Part shown: in pieces, positions 1-7,590 of the stretch | How the letters are laid out: each line of letters opens with the position of its first letter | Position numbering within the stretch: position 1 is the stretch's first letter | Assembly (NCBI RefSeq): GCF_900142705.1 | Contig: NZ_FRBV01000006.1 | Span: 62,001-126,000 of the forward strand | Length of the DNA: 64,000 nucleotides | From: Nitrosospira sp. Nsp11 | GTDB lineage: Bacteria; Pseudomonadota; Gammaproteobacteria; Burkholderiales; Nitrosomonadaceae | Direction of reading: 5' to 3' | Translations under genes and position numbers: made by a program | Notes under the pieces: model-generated | The model's input: only the letters and a program-made list of their open reading frames with translations | What the model was told of the DNA's origin: nothing | Database searches by the model: none

Positions 1-837
1 TTGGCGCCTCGATTTTATGAGGGAGTGACCACCCACGATTATTGGTACATCAGGCTGGTTTCGAGTTGGCTATTCACAAACGAAGCGTGGGTATCCATCA
101 TGTCTTTCTCGAATGTTCCCTATTGGTCGCTTTGTTATGAAATGTGGTACTACGTTTTGTTTTCGCTATATGTACATCTCAATGGACGTCGGCGAACGGT
201 CCTCATCGCTGCCGTGTGTATCTTTGTCGGTCCCAAGATTTTGTTATTGCTACCGTTGTGGGTTATCGGGGTGGTTATTTACCGGTGGAAGGCGCCATAT
301 CTTCTCCCGATATGGGCGGGCTGGGCATTTTTCTTGCTGTCGGTGATTTTATTTGGCTTGTACAGTCACTTTCAGCTCACCGAAGTTCTGTCGCGTTGGC
401 TATTGCAAGCTATTGGCGACCATTGGCATAAACAACTTGCCTTCTCGAAGTTTTTTATCGGCGATTATCTGCTTGGTGCAATCATGTTCATCAACTTTAT
501 TGGCGCGCGCCGCATCGCGGATCGGGTATCCAGTTCGATGTTGAAAGGTTCGGGAACAATTCGCCGGATTTCAAATTTCACGTTTTCATTGTATATCCTG
601 CATCAACCGTTATTGTTGTTTTCGGCATCCCTTATAAACTGGCCATCACAAGGCTATGCATTCTATTTGGCGATCATGGCAACAACTTGTATGAGTATTA
701 TCGTTATCGGGACAATCCTGGAGAAACAGCGCTTTCCACTACGCAAGTGGATCCAGGCACGCATCGCCAGCATTGAGCGCAGCCCGGTGTGGCAGCGACG
801 AATCCTGCCGCTGATTCTGAAAGCGCTGCCCGCCTGA
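1..837 (+). CDS. Acyltransferase family 3 membrane protein, 5'-truncated by window edge
   Basis: The 278 residues that remain are mostly hydrophobic segments separated by short loops. They end in a helix with FTFSLYILHQPLLL, typical of the last membrane spans of acyltransferase family 3 (OafA/ExoZ-like) proteins, which acetylate or acylate surface sugars at the inner membrane. Family members usually have about 350-400 residues, and the catalytic His near the N-terminus is not present, so the gene almost certainly begins upstream of base 1; the TTG at base 1 is unlikely to be its start. The next gene on the same strand is an ATP-grasp ligase, followed by a phosphatase and other envelope-type genes. 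This suggests the tail of an exopolysaccharide locus. The family call is fairly firm; the sugar substrate is unknown. Confidence 0.8.
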   Translation: MAPRFYEGVTTHDYWYIRLVSSWLFTNEAWVSIMSFSNVPYWSLCYEMWYYVLFSLYVHLNGRRRTVLIAAVCIFVGPKILLLLPLWVIGVVIYRWKAPYLLPIWAGWAFFLLSVILFGLYSHFQLTEVLSRWLLQAIGDHWHKQLAFSKFFIGDYLLGAIMFINFIGARRIADRVSSSMLKGSGTIRRISNFTFSLYILHQPLLLFSASLINWPSQGYAFYLAIMATTCMSIIVIGTILEKQRFPLRKWIQARIASIERSPVWQRRILPLILKALPA

Positions 838-883
838 TGCATTGAATGATGACGCATTCCCTTATTATGGGATCTTTCACATA

Positions 884-2113
884 ATGAAGGCCCAGTCGCG
901 TGTGCTGCTACTTGGCATCGATACTCCGATTGGCCTTGCGATTGTGCGCGAGCTCGCGCAACACGGTGTCGAGGTACACGGTATCGCCCATGACCGTGCA
1001 GCGCTTGGGCTGTACTCCCGTTACCTGACGCAAGCCCATTTTCGCGAGTCTTCACGCGAAGGCGTGGCGCGCCAGGTTGTGGCGCTTGCTCATGCACTTA
1101 AACCCTGCCATGTGATGGCAATTTCGGAAGGCGATATTGCGCTGTTGAATAACCACCGCTCGCTATTTGGAGAAATACGTCTTCTGATGCCGACGGCAGA
1201 GAATATGGCATGGGTGCTCGACAAAACAAAGACCTACGCCATGGCTGAGCCGTTGGGCATCCAGGTGCCCAAATCTTTCAAGCTTCGCAGTATGGATGAT
1301 TGGGATACGATAATGCCGCGCTTGTATTTTCCGGTTGTCCTGAAGTGGCGCGATCCAAACGCGGTCGCCGCAAAATTGAGTGTAGCCGGGCTCAAACTGG
1401 AGAAGATGATCTATTGCCATAACCCCGCGGATCTTCATGCGGTGCTCACGCCATACATAGCAATTGGCGAGTTTCCGTTAGTTCAGGAATATTGCCCAGG
1501 CTACGGATTAGGTCAGTTCGTATTTATGCATAAAGGTAATGCTCTGCTCACATTCCAGCATCGCCGCGTTTCCGAATGGCCGCCGGAAGGAGGCTTTTCT
1601 TCTACCTGCGAAGCAGTGCCGCTTACCGAACACCGGGTGCTGATGGAGAAATCGATTGCCCTCCTCAGATCCATTGGCTGGGAAGGGGTGGGAATGGTTG
1701 AGTATCGTTTCGATCCTCTCACGGGTCAAGCCGCGCTAATGGAAATAAACGGACGTTTCTGGGGGAGTTTACCGTTGGCTTACCACTGTGGCGCCGCATT
1801 CGGCTGGCTGACTTACGCGGTGCACGGTAACGACGAACATCCTGGTATTCCAAAATCACGTGATGATTTGCGTTGCCGTTTTATGATTCCGGAAACCAAG
1901 CGGTTATTACGAATACTATTTCAACCGCATCTGATTCAAGACCGTTCGTTGCATTTTGGACGTTGGCGGGAGCTCGGACGCTTTATCCTGGAGTTTTTGC
2001 GTCCTGGGGTTCGTTATTATGTATTCTCATTCAGGGATCCCATGCCATTCTTCGTGGATATTGCTCTCTCCTTGGTTTCGCGCGTGCGCAGTGTAGTTAG
2101 ACGTCAACTTTGA
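884..2113 (+). CDS. ATP-grasp carboxylate-amine ligase-like protein
   Basis: The 409-residue product opens with a Rossmann-like segment (VLLLGIDTPIGLAIVRELA) and continues into an ATP-grasp fold. There is an ATP-binding stretch around FPVVLKWRDPNA and a metal/nucleotide end near the motif ALMEINGRFWGSLPLA. ATP-grasp enzymes join a carboxylate to an amine or thiol through an acyl-phosphate. Members of this type are common in exopolysaccharide loci and may add an amino acid or similar group to a sugar. I chose the ATG at 884 because the conserved fold begins directly after it; an in-frame TTG at 842 would add 14 residues of no clear character. Its 3' end overlaps the convergent phosphatase gene by 17 bases. 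The substrate is not predictable. Confidence 0.8.
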   Translation: MKAQSRVLLLGIDTPIGLAIVRELAQHGVEVHGIAHDRAALGLYSRYLTQAHFRESSREGVARQVVALAHALKPCHVMAISEGDIALLNNHRSLFGEIRLLMPTAENMAWVLDKTKTYAMAEPLGIQVPKSFKLRSMDDWDTIMPRLYFPVVLKWRDPNAVAAKLSVAGLKLEKMIYCHNPADLHAVLTPYIAIGEFPLVQEYCPGYGLGQFVFMHKGNALLTFQHRRVSEWPPEGGFSSTCEAVPLTEHRVLMEKSIALLRSIGWEGVGMVEYRFDPLTGQAALMEINGRFWGSLPLAYHCGAAFGWLTYAVHGNDEHPGIPKSRDDLRCRFMIPETKRLLRILFQPHLIQDRSLHFGRWRELGRFILEFLRPGVRYYVFSFRDPMPFFVDIALSLVSRVRSVVRRQL

Positions 2114-2687
2114 TCTCCATACCCTTTGCCGCCGCATATTCAGCACACAACTGTTTCACAGCCGTCTCGATTACCTGGAAACAGGTAACGAAGTAGTCAT
2201 CGGAAAGTGAAAAAGGATCATGTATGTGGAGACGTCGCGGTTTACTCCAACTTCCCAGCAGACCGACGTGTACTTCATCAGGAAGCGATAAGGAAATTAG
2301 CTTGCGTGCTTGCCGGATTTCCATCGCCAGTAATAAATCGCCCCCATGGAATTGAAAATCACCGATATCGGTAACCTGGTGCGACTTCAGATTTACACCA
2401 AACTGAAGGGAGGTCTTCATCGCTGTGGGATCGGCACGCATACCCGTTGTTGTAGCCAGACCGAAGGATACGCTGGGAATGCCGAGTGAGCGCGCCAGGT
2501 GATCCGCAAACGAACTGCGGCATATATTTCCCTGGCAGACGAACACCAAGCGGTTCACATGACCCAGATCATGGCGCATAAAAGGGCGTAACCGCCCGCT
2601 CCTGTACTCGGCATGAGCGAGTCCAAGACGAATAAGACCACGATAGGTTCCGAAGCGCCGATTGATTGGGGCGAGAAATTGCCGCAT
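2097..2687 (-). CDS. Low-molecular-weight protein tyrosine phosphatase family protein
   Basis: The LMW-PTP signature is clear: VFVCQGNICRSS gives a C-x5-R phosphate loop with the nucleophile near Cys51 and Arg57. A later HDPFSLSDD supplies the usual DP general-acid aspartate. In exopolysaccharide systems such phosphatases (Wzb/EpsP type) dephosphorylate the tyrosine autokinase that controls chain length; that role fits this locus but no kinase lies in the window. The 36 residues before Met37 (base 2579) are unusual for the family, which normally starts 5-10 residues before the loop, so translation may begin there. The gene runs convergent to the ATP-grasp gene, overlapping it by 17 bases. Dual use as an arsenate-reductase-like enzyme is possible but less likely in this setting. 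Confidence 0.85.
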   Translation of the reverse strand: MRQFLAPINRRFGTYRGLIRLGLAHAEYRSGRLRPFMRHDLGHVNRLVFVCQGNICRSSFADHLARSLGIPSVSFGLATTTGMRADPTAMKTSLQFGVNLKSHQVTDIGDFQFHGGDLLLAMEIRQARKLISLSLPDEVHVGLLGSWSKPRRLHIHDPFSLSDDYFVTCFQVIETAVKQLCAEYAAAKGMEIKVDV

Positions 2688-2800
2688 TACATTGTCCGCT
2701 TTCTATGAATATAATATTTTCCCATCATGATGTATTGAAGTTGTTGCTAATGCTGTCAGATAACGGTCCAACCCATTAGACCGGGTAAATATTGAACGAT
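2688..2800. other. Short intergenic stretch, no gene seen
   Basis: AT-rich spacer between the phosphatase gene and the palindrome that ends the VanZ-like gene. It probably holds the promoter of the phosphatase gene, but no clear hexamer pair could be assigned. Confidence 0.4.
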
Positions 2801-2826
2801 CACAGGCCTTATTAATAAGGCCTGTG
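2801..2826 (-). terminator. Perfect 26-base palindrome at the stop of the VanZ-like gene
   Basis: The left half CACAGGCCTTATT and the right half AATAAGGCCTGTG are exact reverse complements. The TAA stop codon of the VanZ-like gene (bases 2814-2812) lies in the AT-rich centre. In RNA this forms an eight-base-pair GC-rich stem capped by an AU-rich loop, so a transcription terminator or 3'-end stabiliser is the simplest reading. The tail after the stem on the minus strand is AU-rich but not a clean U-run. Confidence 0.6.
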
Positions 2827-5019
2827 TTGCGAAGCATCAGCAATTGAAGCATTCCGGGTCTGGTAGGGATTTAGCATACCAATGCGAATTCCGAGCGCCA
2901 CTATGATTATGAATCCAAGCTGAACTGCGCACCAGCGCACGAACAATTCCAGATTTGACAGTAAATGCTCACGATCCGGTCCGAGCAAGAATTGTATGCC
3001 AGAGAATGTAAATCCGTATTTCTCCACGTTCGGCTCCAAACCCATGCTCAGCAGCCACCATCCCACTGGCAGCCCAGCAATGGAACCAATAATCACTATA
3101 GGGAGATGCTGAAAACTGCACATTCCACGCCCTAGTGATACCGCGTTAAAGCAAACCAGCCCAAGCAGAGCATAAAGGTAACCGCCGCCTCCCCACCCCA
3201 TTGGACCGTCACGCATTATGAGCTCATTCAGATTATCCGTGGAAGACCAGTCAAAAGTGACAGATTTAGCCAGCCATAGCCATGGCAGAGCACTTGCGAT
3301 CAGTAAAATAGCATGAGGCACACGCGGTGACCCATGCTCGTGCAGATCAAAGGAAACAAAAATTAGCACCAAAAAAATTAACAGCGGGCCATACAGCGCA
3401 GTATAGCGTCCCAACCGTTCGAGTAACCCAATCACATCCGGGCCTGCCAAGAGAAAGAATTCCCGCCAACCGCTACCCCAAATGTCCCAGTTGACGACGA
3501 ACCAATATAAGTTATTGGATCCCACAATATCATCGATACTTTCCTGAGTAACACTCGTAGCTAGCAGCATCAGGCTAATGAGACTCACTAAAAGTGCCCA
3601 AATCGGAAAGCTGAGGAAGGGCAGGTTGCTGGTCCCGATTTTTCTGCTGGCCCATACTGCGCCGGCGCCCACCCATAACAATGCGCCCGCAAACACCAGC
3701 AAGAAAAAAAAGTGAGCATCGCCAAGGAACATTTCACGCAGATTATAGGGTATGCCCGGCATGCGCAGCACGCCCCAGATCGAGCCCGCGAAACATAACA
3801 AAATAAACCCCTGCAACATCCACCAGGCATCGCGCGAGCTTGTGAGTGTTGCGCCATGCTGTTTTCCGGCATGCACAGCGTCCCTGGCACCACTTGGTTG
3901 TGGATGTGGTTGCGGGATCGAACCTTGTGCAGCGGATAGCGCCCAGCCAATGCCCAATAGCAGAATTGGCTCTGTCACATCCGCTGTGCGACCAAGCAAC
4001 CCCATCTGTATCAACTCAAGCAAGCTTGACCATATGGCCAGACCAAACGCCGCTCCCTTGATGCTGACCCCCATTTTCTGTATGAGCCATAGCATGGCTG
4101 TATATGTAAATAATGACTGGACCAGCACTCGAACATTTACTTCCATTGAACCCCCGAGCATCGTGGCAAAAGGAATGCCATTGAAGGTTCCGCCCGGAGC
4201 GGGAGAAAAAGGTGTTAGCGCGTTGATGTTCCACGCTGCCAGCAGCAGCCAGAATGCCACTTCAAACGGCATTTTGCGCCCGGCGCGCAACGCGATCAAA
4301 TATCCGCCATAACCTGCCAGGGTCCCCAGGAGAAGCGATGCGTCCAGTGTCAAATTCACGATAACGACTTTACCAGCCCAGAGCAGCAGGATCGAGGCCC
4401 CCAGCCACCAGGCCGCCCGTTGCCCCAATGCCGTGAAAGCATTGCCTGCGACAACTATACCGGCTGCATGCATCGTGGTTGCCGGGAAAGAAAAGCTGAA
4501 TACGAGGAAAAGCGGCTTTAGTGCATCCTTGAATTTTTGTATGTCCAGCGATGGCACCAGCGGCAACAATTCGGTGAGCAGCCATAGTACCAATACCACC
4601 AGAGGTACGAGCGAGGGGACATCCAGTGGCTGTCCCCTCGCAGATGAACGCGTTGCTATCAGATGTGCTGTCGCTATGCCTGCTGCCGTACCTACCATAT
4701 TCCATGCCACATCCGCCAGCGCCGCGGAGCGAGACGGAAGCCAAACCTGAGCTAACTGCAGGCCGAAGGAATATATCAGCGCCAGAAAGAGTAGCGTGGC
4801 GACACCGATCCTGCTATCAGATCTTTTTCGGGTAAATAATATTCCTGCCATTCCCAGTGGAAAAAACAGTGCAACATTACCCAGCATATCCCCCCGGGAA
4901 GTCAATAAATTCCAATCGGTAAGGAATTGCTTTACAGCACCCGCGCCAGGTTCGGAAATATCGCCGGGATATAGCGATCCATAGGCAATCAATACGACGA
5001 TAACGGACAGAACGCGCAT
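2812..5019 (-). CDS. Large multi-spanning membrane protein with VanZ-like domains
   Basis: The 735-residue product is built from many hydrophobic segments. Residues about 1-125 match a VanZ-like module: a short N-terminal helix, GDMLGNVALFFPLGMAG, then a helix with LAQVWLPSRSAALADVAWNMVGT. A second stretch at about 245-365 repeats the layout (MEVNVRVLVQSLFTYTAMLW ... SSLLELIQMGLLGRTADVTE ... LLLGIGWALS), so this is probably a double-VanZ protein. Residues after about 390 form another block of membrane helices with no family I recognise. VanZ-like proteins recur in exosortase/exopolysaccharide loci of betaproteobacteria but their biochemical role is unclear. It precedes the phosphatase gene and follows the secreted beta-helix gene on the same strand, 54 bases apart, so co-transcription is likely. 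Confidence 0.75.
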   Translation of the reverse strand: MRVLSVIVVLIAYGSLYPGDISEPGAGAVKQFLTDWNLLTSRGDMLGNVALFFPLGMAGILFTRKRSDSRIGVATLLFLALIYSFGLQLAQVWLPSRSAALADVAWNMVGTAAGIATAHLIATRSSARGQPLDVPSLVPLVVLVLWLLTELLPLVPSLDIQKFKDALKPLFLVFSFSFPATTMHAAGIVVAGNAFTALGQRAAWWLGASILLLWAGKVVIVNLTLDASLLLGTLAGYGGYLIALRAGRKMPFEVAFWLLLAAWNINALTPFSPAPGGTFNGIPFATMLGGSMEVNVRVLVQSLFTYTAMLWLIQKMGVSIKGAAFGLAIWSSLLELIQMGLLGRTADVTEPILLLGIGWALSAAQGSIPQPHPQPSGARDAVHAGKQHGATLTSSRDAWWMLQGFILLCFAGSIWGVLRMPGIPYNLREMFLGDAHFFFLLVFAGALLWVGAGAVWASRKIGTSNLPFLSFPIWALLVSLISLMLLATSVTQESIDDIVGSNNLYWFVVNWDIWGSGWREFFLLAGPDVIGLLERLGRYTALYGPLLIFLVLIFVSFDLHEHGSPRVPHAILLIASALPWLWLAKSVTFDWSSTDNLNELIMRDGPMGWGGGGYLYALLGLVCFNAVSLGRGMCSFQHLPIVIIGSIAGLPVGWWLLSMGLEPNVEKYGFTFSGIQFLLGPDREHLLSNLELFVRWCAVQLGFIIIVALGIRIGMLNPYQTRNASIADASQHRPY

Positions 5020-5073
5020 TTTTCCTAGCGATAGCGGGATAAAATTAAACTGAGCGCAACGGATGACACTCCA

Positions 5074-6423
5074 TTATTGCTTAAGGGGCGCTGGCTTGAT
5101 TTCCAGCATTGGGGCCCAGCGGGGCTTGGCTTTGCCAAGCGCATAAGCGCCTATCCCGTCTTTGCCATGTAAATCGCCATCGAAATCCAGGCCGGCATCC
5201 GGATATATATCGAAACGCACATTGCCTTTCGCATGCTTCCGTACGTTGCCGTCTGCCGGTGCCAGGTTCATTTCGCCTAAAGGCGCAAACGGCCGAGTAA
5301 GAAAATCCGAGGCCTCGTTGAGCTCGCCAGTTAGATTCCCTTCCAGGAAAGCATCGTGTATTCGTGAGCTGGCGAACACCATATTGGCAGTGACGAGTTG
5401 TGGATAGGCTGGATCGTGCTCGCGTCGTGAAAGTGTTATGCCCGACCCGTTGGCTATCACCGTATTGTAGAACACACTTATTACGCGTGCCGTATCGTTA
5501 TGCGGTTGAATCCGTATCGCATCGCCAAAATGATTTACGAACAAATTATTGTACAACGCGATATTGCCTTCCCCCTGGAACAGCGATTCATGCGGATTCT
5601 GATAGAAAAAATTGCCATAGACGAGATAACGATCATCTGCACCCGATCCCATAAGCGGCCAGTGCCCAATCAGTACATTGGGCCTCGCCATCTTCTGGGA
5701 CGATCCTCCATTCGCCTTGCTGAAGACATTGTGGCGAATGATCGTTGCGTTGCGTCCATTCGGTATCTCCGGCAATATTGGGCGAGATTGCTGATGTTTG
5801 ATCTGCAAGTTATAACCGAGCGTATCAATTACCAGATTGTGCTCGATCAACCCGGCAATGAATGGCGCGCGTCCATCCGAGTTTCCGAGATAGAGGCCGG
5901 TCCCGGCGCCCTCGATCACATTGTTGCGAATTATCCAGCCCCAGGCCGGGCATTTGGTGGAAATACCTACCGTTTGCTGATTATTGCCGTGGCCGAGCAC
6001 GCGTAACCCCTCAAGGGTAATGTGGTGTGCCCAGTCCGCATGTCCTTCGCATTTCACGCCATCAACCGGCAGGCGGCGGCCATCGAGATCCAGATTACGA
6101 ATAGAGATGTAGCTCGAATTGATGATGCTGATCGTGTTATGCCCAGGTCGCGCCACAAAAACCGCGCGCGGGCCTCTTTCCGGCCCCGAAATCGTAATCG
6201 GTGCTTGTGCGGTGCCGCGTAGATAGTGTATCGGCAGACCGTTCTTATATTCTCCCGGCAGCAACCGCAAGTAAGTGCCTGGTTCCAGTATTTTCAATGT
6301 GGCGAGATAATTATCCGGATTGGCTGTATAGGTGGCGCCTGCGGAAGCAGACGCTAGTCCGACGATAATGCTGGCGAGCACCAGGATGAAGTAAAACCAA
6401 AGAATACGACCTGATTTGATCAT
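5074..6423 (-). CDS. Secreted right-handed parallel beta-helix protein
   Basis: The 449-residue product starts with a signal peptide (short basic N-terminus, hydrophobic core IILWF-type helix, cleavage near SASAGA). Regular beta-helix coils follow, visible as repeated N-x-I/V and GI/GL turns (ITISGP, ISIINSSYISIRNLDLDG, WIIRNNVIEGAGTGLYLGNS, FYNTVIANGSGITLS). This architecture is shared by polysaccharide lyases such as the PL6 alginate/chondroitinase-B group and by epimerases acting on surface sugars. No catalytic Lys/Arg pair can be assigned safely, so lyase, epimerase or simple binding protein all remain open. Its location beside the VanZ-like, phosphatase and acyltransferase genes suggests processing of the exopolysaccharide in the periplasm or outside the cell. 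It is divergent from the Fur-family operon. Confidence 0.75.
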   Translation of the reverse strand: MIKSGRILWFYFILVLASIIVGLASASAGATYTANPDNYLATLKILEPGTYLRLLPGEYKNGLPIHYLRGTAQAPITISGPERGPRAVFVARPGHNTISIINSSYISIRNLDLDGRRLPVDGVKCEGHADWAHHITLEGLRVLGHGNNQQTVGISTKCPAWGWIIRNNVIEGAGTGLYLGNSDGRAPFIAGLIEHNLVIDTLGYNLQIKHQQSRPILPEIPNGRNATIIRHNVFSKANGGSSQKMARPNVLIGHWPLMGSGADDRYLVYGNFFYQNPHESLFQGEGNIALYNNLFVNHFGDAIRIQPHNDTARVISVFYNTVIANGSGITLSRREHDPAYPQLVTANMVFASSRIHDAFLEGNLTGELNEASDFLTRPFAPLGEMNLAPADGNVRKHAKGNVRFDIYPDAGLDFDGDLHGKDGIGAYALGKAKPRWAPMLEIKPAPLKQ

Positions 6424-6511
6424 TTACATGGATATCAGTGAGTTCGGGGAGCCGCAGACGCCAGTTTATCAAACGACGCATTTCATCTTTGAAGGTATCA
6501 CCAAACGGTGA

Positions 6512-6540
6512 TTGCGCGTACACAATTATTCAGTTATATT
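6512..6540 (+). promoter_or_regulatory. Putative sigma-70 promoter of the Fur/Zur-family operon
   Basis: TTGCGC (6512-6517) and TATATT (6535-6540) are separated by 17 bases, a good match in spacing and in the -10 box. The predicted start of transcription falls at about 6547, inside the palindrome that follows. This placement also argues that the regulator's start codon is the later ATG at 6570, not the one at 6543. Confidence 0.55.
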
Positions 6541-6543
6541 AAA

Positions 6544-6558
6544 TGCAACTATGTTGCA
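6544..6558. promoter_or_regulatory. Perfect palindrome TGCAAC-TAT-GTTGCA, candidate Zur operator
   Basis: Six-base arms TGCAAC and GTTGCA are exact reverse complements around a TAT spacer. The site sits at the expected transcription start, just upstream of the Fur-family regulator gene. Binding there would block the promoter, so autoregulation by the encoded metal sensor is the natural reading. Whether the sequence fits the betaproteobacterial Zur consensus has to be tested by motif comparison. Confidence 0.55.
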
Positions 6559-6569
6559 ATACTAACGTT

Positions 6570-6989
6570 ATGTTTAACCCGCAGAAACAAGCAGAAGAGA
6601 TGATCCGCCGTTGCGGAGAACGCGTGACAACTGGCAGAATCCAGGTTCTCGCCATTCTGCTTGCGGAACAACGGGCTGTCACGCATCACGAAATTGAAAA
6701 GCGTTTATCTGACAAGCCCAGACTGAACCGGGTGACGCTCTATCGCGTACTCGAATGGTTGAACGAAAAATGTTTCGTGCATAAAGTGGTGGGCGACGAC
6801 CGAATATGGCATTTTCGTGCAAATAGTCCAACAACCTATCACCAGCATGCGCATTTTGAATGCATGCGCTGTACCAGGGTGGTTTGTCTTGATGATATGA
6901 AGGCCGAGTATGATTCTCCATTGCCCGCTGGTTATCAATCCCGGGAAATTGAATTAAGGGTCAAAGGATTATGTGCCGAGTGCGCATGA
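6570..6989 (+). CDS. Fur-family metal-responsive regulator, probably Zur
   Basis: The 139-residue protein has the Fur plan. The N-terminal winged helix has the recognition region RLNRVTLYRVLEWLNEK. The C-terminal metal/dimer domain has YHQHAHFECMRCTRVVC and a terminal LCAEC, giving the two C-x2-C pairs of the structural zinc site and a His-rich sensing site. Two downstream genes on the same strand (a small His/Cys protein and a TonB receptor resembling ZnuD) make zinc the likely metal, hence Zur rather than Fur or PerR. An ATG at 6543 is possible but would start within the promoter/palindrome, so I place the start at 6570. Expect repression of this operon when zinc is plentiful. Iron or manganese sensing cannot be excluded from sequence alone. 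Confidence 0.8.
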   Translation: MFNPQKQAEEMIRRCGERVTTGRIQVLAILLAEQRAVTHHEIEKRLSDKPRLNRVTLYRVLEWLNEKCFVHKVVGDDRIWHFRANSPTTYHQHAHFECMRCTRVVCLDDMKAEYDSPLPAGYQSREIELRVKGLCAECA

Positions 6990-7061
6990 CGGGATTTCCT
7001 TCTGTGCATCAAGCATCAGTCTGAATATCCAGCGCGGCAGTTATTGGCGTAATGCTATCAG

Positions 7062-7409
7062 ATGATTTTGCGTAAGATATTATTTTTGATTTTAGTGGTG
7101 GCGTTGTCGGTCGTCCCGGTCCTTCAGGCGGCCCATGCCCTTACTCACGTCGGTGACGCCGATCACATCGGCAACACTTATGCCGATGATGGGCAGAAAG
7201 AGCGCAAGCTCGATCCCGACGATGGTGTCGACGGAGACAAGATCTGTCTTGACTGCCTGGCGCTGACAGGGTTCAGTATTGCTGTTGCCATCCTGCCCGT
7301 TTTCTTCTTTGACCAGAGGAGGCGCCAGCCTCTGCCGTACCTGGTATCGAGGCCTATCCTCCAGAGTTTCTCTTTCCCTTATTTCACCCGCGGGCCACCG
7401 CAAGCTTAA
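7062..7409 (+). CDS. Small exported His/Cys protein in metal-uptake operon
   Basis: The 115-residue product begins with a signal-like helix (MILRKILFLILVVALSVVPVLQAAHA). A short region rich in His and Asp follows (HALTHVGDADHIG), then a CLDCLALTGFS motif and a second hydrophobic stretch. This resembles the DUF2946-like small proteins that accompany metal-regulated TonB receptor genes in proteobacteria; their function is not established, and metal binding or handling in the periplasm is a guess from the His and Cys residues. It lies between the Fur-family regulator (72 bases upstream) and the TonB receptor, all on the same strand, and is probably controlled by the same operator. The exact family assignment is moderate. 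Confidence 0.6.
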   Translation: MILRKILFLILVVALSVVPVLQAAHALTHVGDADHIGNTYADDGQKERKLDPDDGVDGDKICLDCLALTGFSIAVAILPVFFFDQRRRQPLPYLVSRPILQSFSFPYFTRGPPQA

Positions 7410-7590
7410 TTTTCCCTTTTTTAATAGTTGATCTCGAACGGTACTCGTCATTTTGACGTTTGCCGATCCATTTACGTCACGCCCATCTCCTGCTCATCGA
7501 GACTGGCGGCAGTCGACGATGCCAACCGAATTGGCGCGCGGCGTAACTGGGGTGATTGAAATCCCAGGTTTCCGTTTTCAGAAAGTCAGC

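Noticed and set aside
663-1097. 144-residue frame on the minus strand over the acyltransferase/ATP-grasp junction
   Set aside because: Overlaps two well-supported genes and has no recognisable motif.
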